A DNA stretch of 36,099 nt, from positions 1-36,099 of the forward strand of contig JBAVVD010000089.1 in NCBI GenBank assembly GCA_049697115.1, written 5' to 3'. Under the pieces are notes generated by a model that was not told the DNA's origin, did not search any database, and saw only the letters and a program-made list of their open reading frames with translations. The position numbers were made by a program, and so were the translations under genes. The first letter of the stretch is position 1; the number at the start of each line of letters is the position of its first letter. This DNA comes from JBAVVD01 sp049697115 (GTDB taxonomy: Bacteria; Acidobacteriota; Aminicenantia; Aminicenantales; UBA4085). Of this stretch, positions 17,701 to 25,597 are shown piece after piece.

Positions 17701-18504
17701 ATGTCGGCGGCAGAGAAGAATCAGATCAAAGTGATGGCGGATCTTATCAAATCCAGCAATGTGGATGCACGGGATCGAAACGGTTCGACGGCATTGATTC
17801 ACGCTGTTTCCGCTGGACATCAAGAAGCGATACAGCTTTTGCTCGAGAACGACGCCACGGTGAATATCCGCAATCGCCAGGGCAATACTCCCTTGATGGA
17901 GGCCATGATCAAAGGATATAAGGAAATTGAAGCCCTTTTGCGGAATTCGGGTGCCGGACTGGGAGAAAATGAAGCTCGACTGATCATCGGCGCCACTCAG
18001 GGAAACATGGATGAGATCACAAAATTGGTAGGAGAGGGTGTGTTCATCGACGCCAGGGTGGAAGATGGTGATACGGCTTTGATCCTGGCGATTGCTCAAG
18101 GTCACATCGAAACCGCACGTTTATTGATAAGAGAAGGAGCCGACACGAACGCCAAAGGAAAAAACGGCCGAACCGCACTGATCGAAGCCGTCTTGCAAGG
18201 GGATGAGAATCTGGTCGAAGAGTTGATTCTCCACAATGCGTGTATGACCGTAGAAGCCATGGACGAAAAGGGAAGATCGGCCTCCCTGGCTGCCTATTTT
18301 TCCAACAATAAGGCCATACTTGAAATGCTCACAAATACATGTCATTCGCTCCATCCGGAAGGCCTAGTTTTCAGAGCTGCCTCCGGCAACCGCTATCACA
18401 TGATCAGCTGTGCGTTTGTGAGACGGGAAAGATGGGATGAGAAGCTGATTGATCTCGCAAAAAAAGACTATCGCCCCTGTTCCATATGTCTGCCCAAACA
18501 GTAG
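14713..18504 (+). CDS. Giant membrane-anchored ankyrin-repeat protein with C-terminal Ada-like metal-binding motif
   Basis: This 1263-residue protein has one N-terminal hydrophobic segment (about residues 8-28) followed by basic residues, so the rest probably faces the cytosol. Residues 40-1220 are about 35 ankyrin repeats of 33 residues (G-x-TPLMLAA and VVELLLEKGADVN type), which bind proteins. The array is punctuated five times by a linker of the type GAxxGExEAxL, at about residues 265, 457, 659, 820 and 1079. This divides it into blocks of roughly 6, 6, 5 and 8 repeats. The last 40 residues carry His1229 and Cys1233, then YRPCSICLP with Cys1256 and Cys1259. That spacing resembles Ada-type zinc-binding tails. 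A strong ribosome-binding site precedes the start. The gene lies between two direct repeats and appears inserted. The target is unknown. Confidence 0.93.
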   Translation: MNNILALLGKTAAALAAVTAIFTAILSVYRYIQRLKLRPIPFDKEDFLRRIRNGDFQLKIIKNFLKAGMSKNLLDEDGTPILILAIHYRQIKTVEMLLQKKCFKKNVDSSIKSASGTSTIVAAVLCRRNDILRLLLDYGVDSSDMNGAKLIIAVKDADILRVQKLLEANVEKELKTLSGASALFLAAEMGHLSIVEKLIEAGANIESKDNMDRSPLMAAAGSGRTKVVEFFLKKGADRNALDKHSRTASDLARSAGFPKLAEIIGGRGEISRELMEAVKEGDSEKIGKLADTGVDMNQLDENGDPLIYTAIKEDKVEAAKILLQAKADIELRGADGTTPLLEAVKRGRTEIVRLLLEKGADVDPSDDKGDTPLLLAAKLGWTDILKALIPHVKKIDSIGSKGETPLMAAVERGRANIVELLIRAKAKVDAVDSFGRTPLMIAILKGYGGIQSLLRQAGARKGEMEAHLLMTAQQGNIAELRSLLKKEVNIEVLDRNGRSALHHAVESGNTKVVELLLDFKKALHADNDVGVNRADLWGWTPLMLAAKAGYLTILECLIEAHAEVDQLRPDGTTALMLAARRGHSQIIEKLIEAHANVNWSRNDGRTALMFASESGHLAIIKLLVEAKAEVNSKSNSGETPLMLAILRGERYIADYLREKGAHEGELEAELYAAVRRSDLDMVKALIEKDVNVNFKFRLGRTPLMIAISNGFLPAVKELVEANANVNQKERDGSTPLERAAREGRLAIVNYLIQEGADLNLRGLHARTPLLATVEYGRTRIVVALIKENAELETPDEYGRTPLMMAKLLRYNKIAEHLIKAEAQAGANEADLILASAQDRPARIKNLLEKGADVNIPGVRCTTALLEACRSNKAEVIKILIDAGAKVSVNDDTGTSPLIAAARRGNIDIVNLLLEKEASINFPGESGKTALMAAAEAGHANIVIRLLEAKADPNLPDRKGNTALITAAARGHINVVSALINKGVEVNAKGDQDRTALMSAAEKNQIKVMADLIKSSNVDARDRNGSTALIHAVSAGHQEAIQLLLENDATVNIRNRQGNTPLMEAMIKGYKEIEALLRNSGAGLGENEARLIIGATQGNMDEITKLVGEGVFIDARVEDGDTALILAIAQGHIETARLLIREGADTNAKGKNGRTALIEAVLQGDENLVEELILHNACMTVEAMDEKGRSASLAAYFSNNKAILEMLTNTCHSLHPEGLVFRAASGNRYHMISCAFVRRERWDEKLIDLAKKDYRPCSICLPKQ

Positions 18505-18658
18505 CGCCTGCCTGAAGGCAGCTGCCGAATAAGAATTTCCTTTTTGGCCGTGCCCGCACGCGGACCGGAATTCAGGTCGATTCTCCATCTTGCCACCCGG
18601 GACAATAGAAAATCCCAGCCCTGATGATGTCAAGGATGGTGAGAGAGTAGGAAACGTG

Positions 18659-18724
18659 GCTGTCCGCGTCACAATCCAGATCGGAAGGGGTGACGAAAGA
18701 AGAATTTCAATCCGTTTTATTTGA
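18659..18724 (+). pseudogene. Orphan 3' fragment of tsaE
   Basis: These 66 bp encode AVRVTIQIGRGDERRISIRF-Ile and a stop, identical to the TsaE C-terminus except Arg for Lys at one position. There is no upstream coding part; the sequence before it is unrelated. The differences from the intact gene are mostly synonymous, so this tail evolved in a functional tsaE before it was separated from its 5' part. Confidence 0.9.
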
Positions 18725-18778
18725 CACGGCAGATGTTTTATTTTTTAATGAATTCAACTCCAATGAAAAGGACAAAAG
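18659..18778 (+). repeat. Long direct repeat, copy 2 (orphan tsaE tail plus apt leader)
   Basis: Second copy of 14199-14318, ending two bases before the apt ATG. It is gap-free relative to copy 1. The 154 bp between the ankyrin stop and this copy contain a small CTGCC-TGAA-GGCAG hairpin but no gene. Confidence 0.93.
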
Positions 18779-18779
18779 A

Positions 18780-19316
18780 ATGAAGGAGAAACTCAAGGAA
18801 ATAATCTGTGAAGTCAAGGATTTTCCTAAGCCGGGAATCGGGTTCAAGGATATTTCGCCTCTGATCCTGGACGCCAAATGCTACCATTATGTCATTGGCC
18901 GCCTGACGTCATGGGCCAAAAAGAAGAAACCGGAAGTCATTGTCGGCATTGAGTCCAGGGGATTTCTTTTTGCGGCGCCTGTGGCGCACAGGCTCAAGCT
19001 GGGAATGGCCATCATCCGGAAAAAAGGAAAATTGCCGCGCCAGACGGTCAGCGTCAGAGCTCCCAATGAGTATGCCATCGAATATTTTGAGATGCACAGC
19101 GACAGCATCCTCTCCTCCCAGCGTGTCGTCATCATCGATGATTTAATCGCTACAGGCTCTTCATCGATCAGCGCCCTGGATCTGGTCCGATTATTAAAAG
19201 GGAATCCGGTCGGTTTCGGCGCCGTTGTCGAGCTGGCGTTTCTGCACGGCGTGGAGAACATCCGGAAAAGTCATCCGGATGTGGATATTTTCAGCCTCAT
19301 TCAATATAAAGAATAG
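18780..19316 (+). CDS. apt: Adenine phosphoribosyltransferase
   Basis: Cytosolic purine-salvage enzyme that converts adenine and PRPP to AMP. It has 178 residues. The N-terminal FPKPGIGFKDISPLI, the GIESRGFLFAAPVA region and the PRPP-binding motif VVIIDDLIATGSS (116-128) are all typical of Apt. The ATG at 18780 fits the normal length and N-terminus; an in-frame ATG at 18690 would translate part of the repeat and is rejected. The ribosome-binding site is AAAAGGA, encoded partly in direct repeat copy 2, so the repeat supplies apt expression signals. Seven bases separate it from a purine permease, forming an adenine uptake and salvage unit. Confidence 0.96.
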   Translation: MKEKLKEIICEVKDFPKPGIGFKDISPLILDAKCYHYVIGRLTSWAKKKKPEVIVGIESRGFLFAAPVAHRLKLGMAIIRKKGKLPRQTVSVRAPNEYAIEYFEMHSDSILSSQRVVIIDDLIATGSSSISALDLVRLLKGNPVGFGAVVELAFLHGVENIRKSHPDVDIFSLIQYKE

Positions 19317-19323
19317 GGGAAAA

Positions 19324-20649
19324 ATGGGAAATTGGCTGAACCGTTATTTCAGACTGGACGAAAATCGCACTTCTGTCCGGTCCGAACTTGTGGGAGGCGC
19401 GACCACATTTATGACGATGTCCTATATCATTTTTGTTCAGCCGGCGGTCCTTTCCCTGGCTGGAATGGACAGGGGAGCCGTGATGGTGGCCACGTGCATC
19501 TCCAGCGCTGTCGCCACTCTGCTCATGGGGCTTCTGGCCAAATATCCGATTGCCCTGGCGCCCGCCATGGGCCACAACATCTTTTTTGCCGTCATCGTCT
19601 GCGGAACAATGGGATATACCTGGCAGGTGGCCTTGGGGGCCAATTTTATTTCAGGAATTCTTTTCCTGGTCCTCTCCATTATCGGCGTTTGGGGAGGGCT
19701 TGTGGCCTCCGTGCCCGATTCTCTCAAGCACGGTATAGCCGTCGGGATCGGGCTTCTCATTGCCCTGGTGGGGCTTGAATACGGAGGGCTTATCGTCGAC
19801 GCCCCCGAAGTTTTGGTCGGGATTGGCGATATTACCAGCCCGCCGGTTTTACTGGTTTTATTCGGCCTGGCATTAATTTCCATCCTGATGGCGCTCCGCG
19901 TCCCCGGAGCGATTCTCATTGGAATACTGGCCGTAGCGGTCGTCGGTGTCCCTCTGGGGATCGTCAAATACCACGGGATTGTGGCGCTTCCGCCCGCTGT
20001 ATCGCCCACCTTTCTCAAGCTGGATATTGCCGGAGCCTTTAAAGCCGGCCTGCTGTCCGTCATCTTCGTCTTTTTCTTCCTGGACGTTTTTGACACCATG
20101 GGCACCCTGATCGGAGTGAGCGGTCCTGCCGGGCTGTTGAAAAACGGAAAGCTTCCACGGGCCAATCGGGCCATGTTTTCGGATGCGGTGGGCACCGTCA
20201 CCGGAACTCTGCTGGGGACTTCCACGGTGACCAGCTATATCGAGAGCGCGACAGGAATTGCCCAGGGAGCCAGGACCGGACTGGCCAATATTTTCACATC
20301 CGTGCTCTTTTTCGCCGCCTTATTCCTGAGTCCGCTGGCAGAGATGATCAGCGGTGAATACATGTATAAAGGGATGAAGCTGCATCCGATCATCGCACCG
20401 CCCCTGATCATCGTCGGCTACCTGATGATGAAATCGGTGATCCGGATTGACTGGGAGGATATCACAGAGGCGATCCCGGCCTTTTTAACCATTATCATCA
20501 TGACCCTGACACTCAGCATCACAGAAGGAATTGCGTTCGGATTTATTTCTTATTCTCTCTTGAAGCTGGTCTCCGGAAAAGGCAAACAGGTGCACTGGCT
20601 CATCCATCTTTTTTCCTGCCTGTTCATTATCCGCTACATGATCAAGTAG
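19324..20649 (+). CDS. NCS2-family purine permease (AzgA/PbuG type)
   Basis: Inner-membrane proton-coupled purine transporter of 441 residues with about 12-14 hydrophobic segments. The family features seen are the N-terminal LDENRTSVRSELVGGATTFMTM region, MGHNIFFAV (the loop usually GxNAFF), FFFLDVFDTMGTLIG and the STVTSYIESATGIAQGARTG substrate-site loop. These are characteristic of the AzgA/PbuG/YicO hypoxanthine-guanine-adenine clade, not of UraA/XanQ. The start is set by aatagggga just before ATG 19324; an upstream ATG in the same frame lies inside apt and would add 33 residues without family similarity. Coupling to apt suggests adenine as substrate. Confidence 0.94.
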   Translation: MGNWLNRYFRLDENRTSVRSELVGGATTFMTMSYIIFVQPAVLSLAGMDRGAVMVATCISSAVATLLMGLLAKYPIALAPAMGHNIFFAVIVCGTMGYTWQVALGANFISGILFLVLSIIGVWGGLVASVPDSLKHGIAVGIGLLIALVGLEYGGLIVDAPEVLVGIGDITSPPVLLVLFGLALISILMALRVPGAILIGILAVAVVGVPLGIVKYHGIVALPPAVSPTFLKLDIAGAFKAGLLSVIFVFFFLDVFDTMGTLIGVSGPAGLLKNGKLPRANRAMFSDAVGTVTGTLLGTSTVTSYIESATGIAQGARTGLANIFTSVLFFAALFLSPLAEMISGEYMYKGMKLHPIIAPPLIIVGYLMMKSVIRIDWEDITEAIPAFLTIIIMTLTLSITEGIAFGFISYSLLKLVSGKGKQVHWLIHLFSCLFIIRYMIK

Positions 20650-20810
20650 CGGGCAGGGAATCTCCCGCTCCTCCTTCATGCGGCCTTCAGACCGCATATT
20701 CCTAGCCCAATGAGTTTTTAATTTTCAAGGTTTGACTTACGGGTAACTTGCGCTCCTGACCTGGAATTTGATATATAGCGGACTGAGCGGAAACTGAAAG
20801 GAGGACAGGA

Positions 20811-22571
20811 ATGATGTTTGAGGGAAGAAAAACAGGTTGGCTCCCGATCCTGATCATCTTTATAACCGTGCTTATTGCTTCCCGTTGCGCACGCGGGCCT
20901 TCCAGACCCGCGCTGTTTTTCGGAACCGAGGAACTGAGTTGGGTGAACCGGACATTGAGCCGGATGACCATAGAAGAAAAAATCGGGCAGATGATCTCTT
21001 GCGCGTATTTGGGATATTTTGTCAGCAGCGACAGCGATTACCTGAAGGACTTGAAAACGCTGATTGTCAGGTATAAAATCGGCGGTTTGATTATCTACGG
21101 CGGAAATGTCTATGAAACAGCCTATTTCACAAATACTCTCCAGCGCACGGCCAGAATTCCTCTATTGATCGCTTCGGATTTGGAACGCGGGACCGGAAAC
21201 CAGATCAGCGGCGCCACTCAGTTTCCGCCTCTCATGTCCGTGGGCGCTGCGGATTCCGAGGAGTTGGCCTACGCCATGGGGCGCATTACGGCTGAAGAAG
21301 GGAGGGCCATTGGCATCCACATGACCTATGCGCCTGTCGTGGATGTCAACATCAACCCCGATAATCCGATTATCAACACACGGGCGATCGGTGAAGATCC
21401 TGAGCAGGTCAGCCGGTTGACCATGGCCTTCATCAGGGGATGCCAGGAAAACGGAATGATTGCCACAGCCAAACATTTCCCCGGACATGGAGACACCAAC
21501 CAGGACTCCCACTTGCTGCTTCCCGTCATCCAGCAGAATCGGGAAAGGCTGGATAAGATCGAACTCTATCCTTTTAAGCGGGCGGTGGAGGCGGGCGTCC
21601 AGGCTATAATGACGGCCCATCTTTATGTTCCGGCTCTGGATCCAACGCCAAACCTGCCGGCCACCCTCTCTCCGGTCATTATGACCGGACTCCTGCGCAG
21701 GGAAATGAAATTTAGAGGCATTATTGTCTCGGATGCCATGACCATGGGAGGAATCACACGTTACTACGCCGCTCCGGATGCGGCCCTGAAGGCCGTCGAG
21801 GCCGGCGTGGACATCATCATCCTGCCGCCTCAACCGGAAGATGTGATTTCCTCCTTGATTGAGGCCGTGCGTTCCGGAAAGATTCCCGAAGCCAGAATCG
21901 ATGAATCGGTCCGGAGGATCCTTAATGCCAAGGCCCGCCTCGGACTTCATAAGAGAAAGCGGGTGAATGTCGAATCCCTGGCCGACCGGATTGCGACGAA
22001 GGAAAACCTCGGACAGGCCGCATTGGCGTTTGAAAGCTCGGCCACTCTTGTCAAAAACGAAACCGCTGTCCTTCCTTTGAGCCAAAGCGATAAAAGAATA
22101 GCGGTCTTTTCTCTGAGCAGCGATCCTGGAGATTATTTTGCCGGAAGAGATTTTTGCAATTCTGTGAAGAAGAGATGTCCCCGGACACAGATATTCTATG
22201 CGGATGCGGACACCGGACAGGAGCGCCTCGATAATGCCGGCAAATTGGCATCCGGAGCAGAGACGATTGTATTTGCTCTTTTTTCCAGCCTCCGAGCCGA
22301 AAAAGGGAATGTCGGGCTCGATGTGAAACATGTTCGACTCATTCGGAAATTTGCCGAAGGCGATGTCCCTGTGATCGTCATTTCCTTCGGCAGCCCTTAT
22401 TTTTTAAGGGATTTTCCTGAAGTGGACGCCTACCTCTGCCTCTACAGGAACACGCCTCAGACCCAGGAGATTGCGGCAAGGGTTATTTTCGGCGAGATGG
22501 AGACGAAAGGAAAACTCCCTGTCTCGCTTCCAGGCCTCTATCCTCTGGGCCACGGCCTAAAACTAAAATAA
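20811..22571 (+). CDS. Glycoside hydrolase family 3, NagZ-like beta-N-acetylhexosaminidase, exported
   Basis: Predicted enzyme of 586 residues that removes beta-linked N-acetylglucosamine, for example from peptidoglycan fragments. An N-terminal hydrophobic segment (10-23) followed by SRC26 suggests membrane attachment or export; the lipobox is atypical because Arg is at -1. Residues 40-375 are the (beta/alpha)8 domain. It has KHFPGHGDTNQDSH (221-234), the NagZ-specific catalytic His-Asp loop, and the nucleophile Asp308 in VSDAMTMGG. Residues 390-586 form a second alpha/beta domain, as in two-domain Gram-positive NagZ. The GDTxxDSH motif favours hexosaminidase over beta-glucosidase. A strong ribosome-binding site (ggaggacagg) precedes tandem ATGs. 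Confidence 0.9.
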   Translation: MMFEGRKTGWLPILIIFITVLIASRCARGPSRPALFFGTEELSWVNRTLSRMTIEEKIGQMISCAYLGYFVSSDSDYLKDLKTLIVRYKIGGLIIYGGNVYETAYFTNTLQRTARIPLLIASDLERGTGNQISGATQFPPLMSVGAADSEELAYAMGRITAEEGRAIGIHMTYAPVVDVNINPDNPIINTRAIGEDPEQVSRLTMAFIRGCQENGMIATAKHFPGHGDTNQDSHLLLPVIQQNRERLDKIELYPFKRAVEAGVQAIMTAHLYVPALDPTPNLPATLSPVIMTGLLRREMKFRGIIVSDAMTMGGITRYYAAPDAALKAVEAGVDIIILPPQPEDVISSLIEAVRSGKIPEARIDESVRRILNAKARLGLHKRKRVNVESLADRIATKENLGQAALAFESSATLVKNETAVLPLSQSDKRIAVFSLSSDPGDYFAGRDFCNSVKKRCPRTQIFYADADTGQERLDNAGKLASGAETIVFALFSSLRAEKGNVGLDVKHVRLIRKFAEGDVPVIVISFGSPYFLRDFPEVDAYLCLYRNTPQTQEIAARVIFGEMETKGKLPVSLPGLYPLGHGLKLK

Positions 22572-22594
22572 GGGTCCATTTCCGGAAACGGCCC
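22572..22594 (+). other. Hairpin immediately after the GH3 stop codon
   Basis: GGGTCCATTT and AAACGGCCC pair around CCGG with a bulged T and one mismatch. No T tract follows, so it is not a standard intrinsic terminator. It may stabilise the upstream message or attenuate into the propeller gene. Confidence 0.3.
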
Positions 22595-22619
22595 ATGTGA
22601 AATATTTAAAGGAGGAATA

Positions 22620-25355
22620 ATGAAAAGTCTTCATCGTCATCTCAAAATAACGGCCGTCATTTTGCTCTTTTTCGTGTGTCTTCTATCCTCATCAACAGCA
22701 TTGGCCCAGGCGCTGAGCGAGGATTTCCTGAAGAGTTTCACCTACAGGGAAATCGGTCCGACACGGCAGGGCGGAAGGTTTGTCGACTTTGCCGTGCCGC
22801 TCCAGCCGCCCTACACTTTCTATGCGGCCACCGCTTCTGGCAGCCTGTGGAAAACAGTGAACAACGGCCAGACCTTTGAGCCTATATTCGACCATGAGAA
22901 TGTCTTTTCCATCGGAGATATCGCCGTCGCGCCTTCGGATCCGAATATTCTCTGGGTCGGGACCGGAGAGGCCAATAATTCGCGAAGTTGCTACTGGGGA
23001 GACGGCGTTTACAAATCCGTTGACGCCGGAAAAACCTGGAAGAATATGGGACTCAAGGAGTCCCACCACATCGGGCGCATCGTCATCCATCCGGCGAATC
23101 CCGATATCGTCTATGTCGCGGCCCTCGGCCACCTGTATTCGGAAAATCCCGAGCGTGGGCTTTACAAAACCGAAGACGGGGGCAAGACCTGGGTCAAGAT
23201 CCTGGATGTCGTTATCCGCAATAAAAACATCGGTGTGGTCGATGTCGTGATGGATCCCCGGAATCCGAATGTTCTTTATGCGGCTGCATACGATAAAGTC
23301 CGTAAGCCTTGGACGTTTAACTGCGGCGGTCCGGGGAGTGGAATCTACAAAACAACGGACAGCGGAAAAACCTGGAAAAAACTCGGAGGAGGGCTTCCGG
23401 GCGGAATGCTTGGCCGCATCGGGCTTGCCGTCTATGCTAAAAATCCGAATATCCTCTATGCCGGCATTGAGAATGTCAATAAGCCCGGCCTGTCGGATGA
23501 AGAGCGGGAAAAAGAGCTGCGGGAAGGAAAATCCAGCGCCGGAATGATCGACGGCGAGGTCTATCGCTCGGATGATGCCGGGGAGACCTGGCGCAAGGTC
23601 AGCCCGGATAAACAGAGCATCGGCGGCGCTCCCGGATACTACTACGGCCAGATCATCATCGACCCGCAGGATGACCAAATCGTCTATGTCCTGAGCGTGT
23701 CGGTCCTGGGAACAAGGGACGGTGGCAAGAACTGGAACCGCCGCGTTTTCAATTTCGGCGGGGACAACCACGCCCTGTGGATTGATCCGGACAATTCGAA
23801 CCATATGCTTCTCGGCTACGATCACGGGATGGGGATCACTTTTGACGGTGGCAGAAACTGGTATCATCCGGATTTTGTGCCCCTGGCCCAGTTTTATGCG
23901 GTCGGCGTCGACATGTCTTTTCCCTACCGTGTCGCCGGCGGGACCCAGGATAACGGCTCGCTTCTGGGCCCCAGCACAAAAAAGGGAGGGGTTCCCATCA
24001 ATCTTGAAGACTGGCAGATGGTCGGCGGCGGAGACGGCATGTACAATGTCTTCGATCAGAGGACAAACCGCTACCTCTACAATGAGTCCCAATTCGGCCC
24101 TCTCCAGAGGATTGACCTTGTCACCGGCGAAGTCAAAAACATCGCCTACCAGAATATCCGAAAAGACCTTCGCTGGAACTGGTGTGCGCCGATACTCATT
24201 TCCCCTCATGACAGCGATACCATATACCACGGCGCGAATATTCTCATGAAATCAACGAACAGAGGAGAATCCTGGAAGGAAATCAGTCCGGACTTGAGCA
24301 CAAATGACAAGACAAAATTGACGACGGGAAAAGGTGGGGATGGAAATATCCAGTTCTGCACGATCACAACCATAGATGAGTCTCCGCTTGTCGAAGGTCT
24401 GCTCTGGGCCGGAACGGATGACGGCAATGTCTGGGTGACCAAAGACGGCGGCAAAAACTGGACAAAACTCAACGACCGCATCACAGAGAATCCAGGCTAC
24501 TGGGTCAGCCGGGTAACCGCCTCTTCTCATGATCCCGGAACGGCCTATGTGGCCTATGCTGGATATAGAAATGATGACTTCAGGCCTTTTCTCTACAGGA
24601 CAACCGATTATGGCGAGACCTGGACTTCCATTGCCGGAAATCTGCCAGAGGGGCCGGTGAATGTCATCCGGCAGGATCACGGAAATCCGAACCTGCTCTT
24701 TACCGGCACGGAATTCGGTGTTTTTGTTTCGATAGACGGCGGCCAAAATTGGACAAAGATGAAAAACAACATGCCGACCCAACCCGTCCATGACCTGGTC
24801 ATTCATCCGAGGGAAAACGACCTTGTTGTCGCGACTCACGGCCGCGGCCTATTCATCACCGATATTACGCCTCTCCAGGAATTAACTCCCCAGGTTCTGG
24901 CCAGAGAAGTTTACCTTTTCCGCATTGAGCCAAAAATCAGATGGGAAGAAACGAAAAGAATGGCCTCAAGCTCGTCCAATTTTAACGGAGAAAGCGAGCC
25001 TGCAGGCCTGGTGATCAATTACTTCCTGAAGAATAAGCCAAAAGGCGAGGTCAAAGCGGCTGTTTATAAGGGCACTTTACTTATCAATGAATTGAAGGGC
25101 ACGGCCGATTCCGGAATCCACAGCGTTCTCTGGGATATGACCAAATGCAGAGAAAGGACTCCGGAGGAGAAAAAGCAGTATGCAGAAATGCAGAGACGAT
25201 TTGCCGCGTTCGGAGGATTCCGCGGGAGGCGGATGGACCCCAATTATATTTTCAGCCCTGCGCCCTGCGGCGAGTACAGGATTGTTCTTACTGTGGACGG
25301 CCGGGAGTTCTTCGGATTCGCCTCGATTCTCCAGGATTTCCGGCAAGAGAAATGA
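22620..25355 (+). CDS. Secreted BNR/sortilin-like beta-propeller protein
   Basis: Predicted exported protein of 911 residues with a signal peptide ending near ALAQA (27-31). The body is rich in Asp-box (BNR) motifs of the form S-x-D-x-G-x-T-W: SVDAGKTW, TEDGGKTW, TTDSGKTW, SDDAGETW, TKDGGKNW, TTDYGETW and SIDGGQNW. These mark a ten-bladed sortilin/VPS10-type or twin seven-bladed propeller. After about residue 760 come a hydrophilic linker and a beta-sandwich-like C-terminal region ending in a strand typical of surface-sorted repeats. Similar proteins are often labelled as glycosyl hydrolases, but I see no catalytic residues that would support that. It may bind extracellular polymer or assist the GH3 enzyme 48 bp upstream. 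The start has aaaggaggaataATG. The 242 bp after the gene are AT-rich and hold no gene I can support. Confidence 0.85.
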   Translation: MKSLHRHLKITAVILLFFVCLLSSSTALAQALSEDFLKSFTYREIGPTRQGGRFVDFAVPLQPPYTFYAATASGSLWKTVNNGQTFEPIFDHENVFSIGDIAVAPSDPNILWVGTGEANNSRSCYWGDGVYKSVDAGKTWKNMGLKESHHIGRIVIHPANPDIVYVAALGHLYSENPERGLYKTEDGGKTWVKILDVVIRNKNIGVVDVVMDPRNPNVLYAAAYDKVRKPWTFNCGGPGSGIYKTTDSGKTWKKLGGGLPGGMLGRIGLAVYAKNPNILYAGIENVNKPGLSDEEREKELREGKSSAGMIDGEVYRSDDAGETWRKVSPDKQSIGGAPGYYYGQIIIDPQDDQIVYVLSVSVLGTRDGGKNWNRRVFNFGGDNHALWIDPDNSNHMLLGYDHGMGITFDGGRNWYHPDFVPLAQFYAVGVDMSFPYRVAGGTQDNGSLLGPSTKKGGVPINLEDWQMVGGGDGMYNVFDQRTNRYLYNESQFGPLQRIDLVTGEVKNIAYQNIRKDLRWNWCAPILISPHDSDTIYHGANILMKSTNRGESWKEISPDLSTNDKTKLTTGKGGDGNIQFCTITTIDESPLVEGLLWAGTDDGNVWVTKDGGKNWTKLNDRITENPGYWVSRVTASSHDPGTAYVAYAGYRNDDFRPFLYRTTDYGETWTSIAGNLPEGPVNVIRQDHGNPNLLFTGTEFGVFVSIDGGQNWTKMKNNMPTQPVHDLVIHPRENDLVVATHGRGLFITDITPLQELTPQVLAREVYLFRIEPKIRWEETKRMASSSSNFNGESEPAGLVINYFLKNKPKGEVKAAVYKGTLLINELKGTADSGIHSVLWDMTKCRERTPEEKKQYAEMQRRFAAFGGFRGRRMDPNYIFSPAPCGEYRIVLTVDGREFFGFASILQDFRQEK

Positions 25356-25597
25356 TTTAAAGTTTTTTTGAGTCTGGCCTGAGCCTCCAGGTCAGAGAGA
25401 TTCATTAAAAGTCCGGCGACTGGGAATATTTCTGTTATTTTCATGTCTATATATTTTCCTGGATTATTCATGAATCTTCCAGATACGTGAAAAATTTATT
25501 GAGAAAATATTTTAGAATATTGGCCACAAGAAAACATTTAAGATAATCTCTCGAACACAAGAGAGGCAAAAGTCATCGGTAAAGGGAGAAATTCGAA

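Noticed and set aside
14713..18504. Ankyrin repeats considered as a CRISPR-like or DNA-level tandem array
   Set aside because: The periodicity is 99 bp and conserved at protein level only; nucleotide copies are well diverged.
18690..18779. Upstream in-frame ATG that would extend Apt by 30 residues
   Set aside because: The extension is translated from the tsaE-tail repeat in another frame and has no counterpart in Apt proteins.
20649..20697. Two small hairpins (GCGGG/CCCGC and ATGCGG/CCGCAT) after the purine permease, considered as a terminator
   Set aside because: Stems are only five to six pairs and no T tract follows.
21162..22331. A 389-codon minus-strand frame opposite the GH3 gene
   Set aside because: Shadow of the GH3 gene, whose catalytic motifs are intact; no plausible start signal or domain.
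22692..24230. A 512-codon open frame on the minus strand inside the propeller gene
   Set aside because: It is antisense to a gene with clear Asp-box motifs and has no recognisable domain. Codon bias in this genome leaves long antisense frames open.
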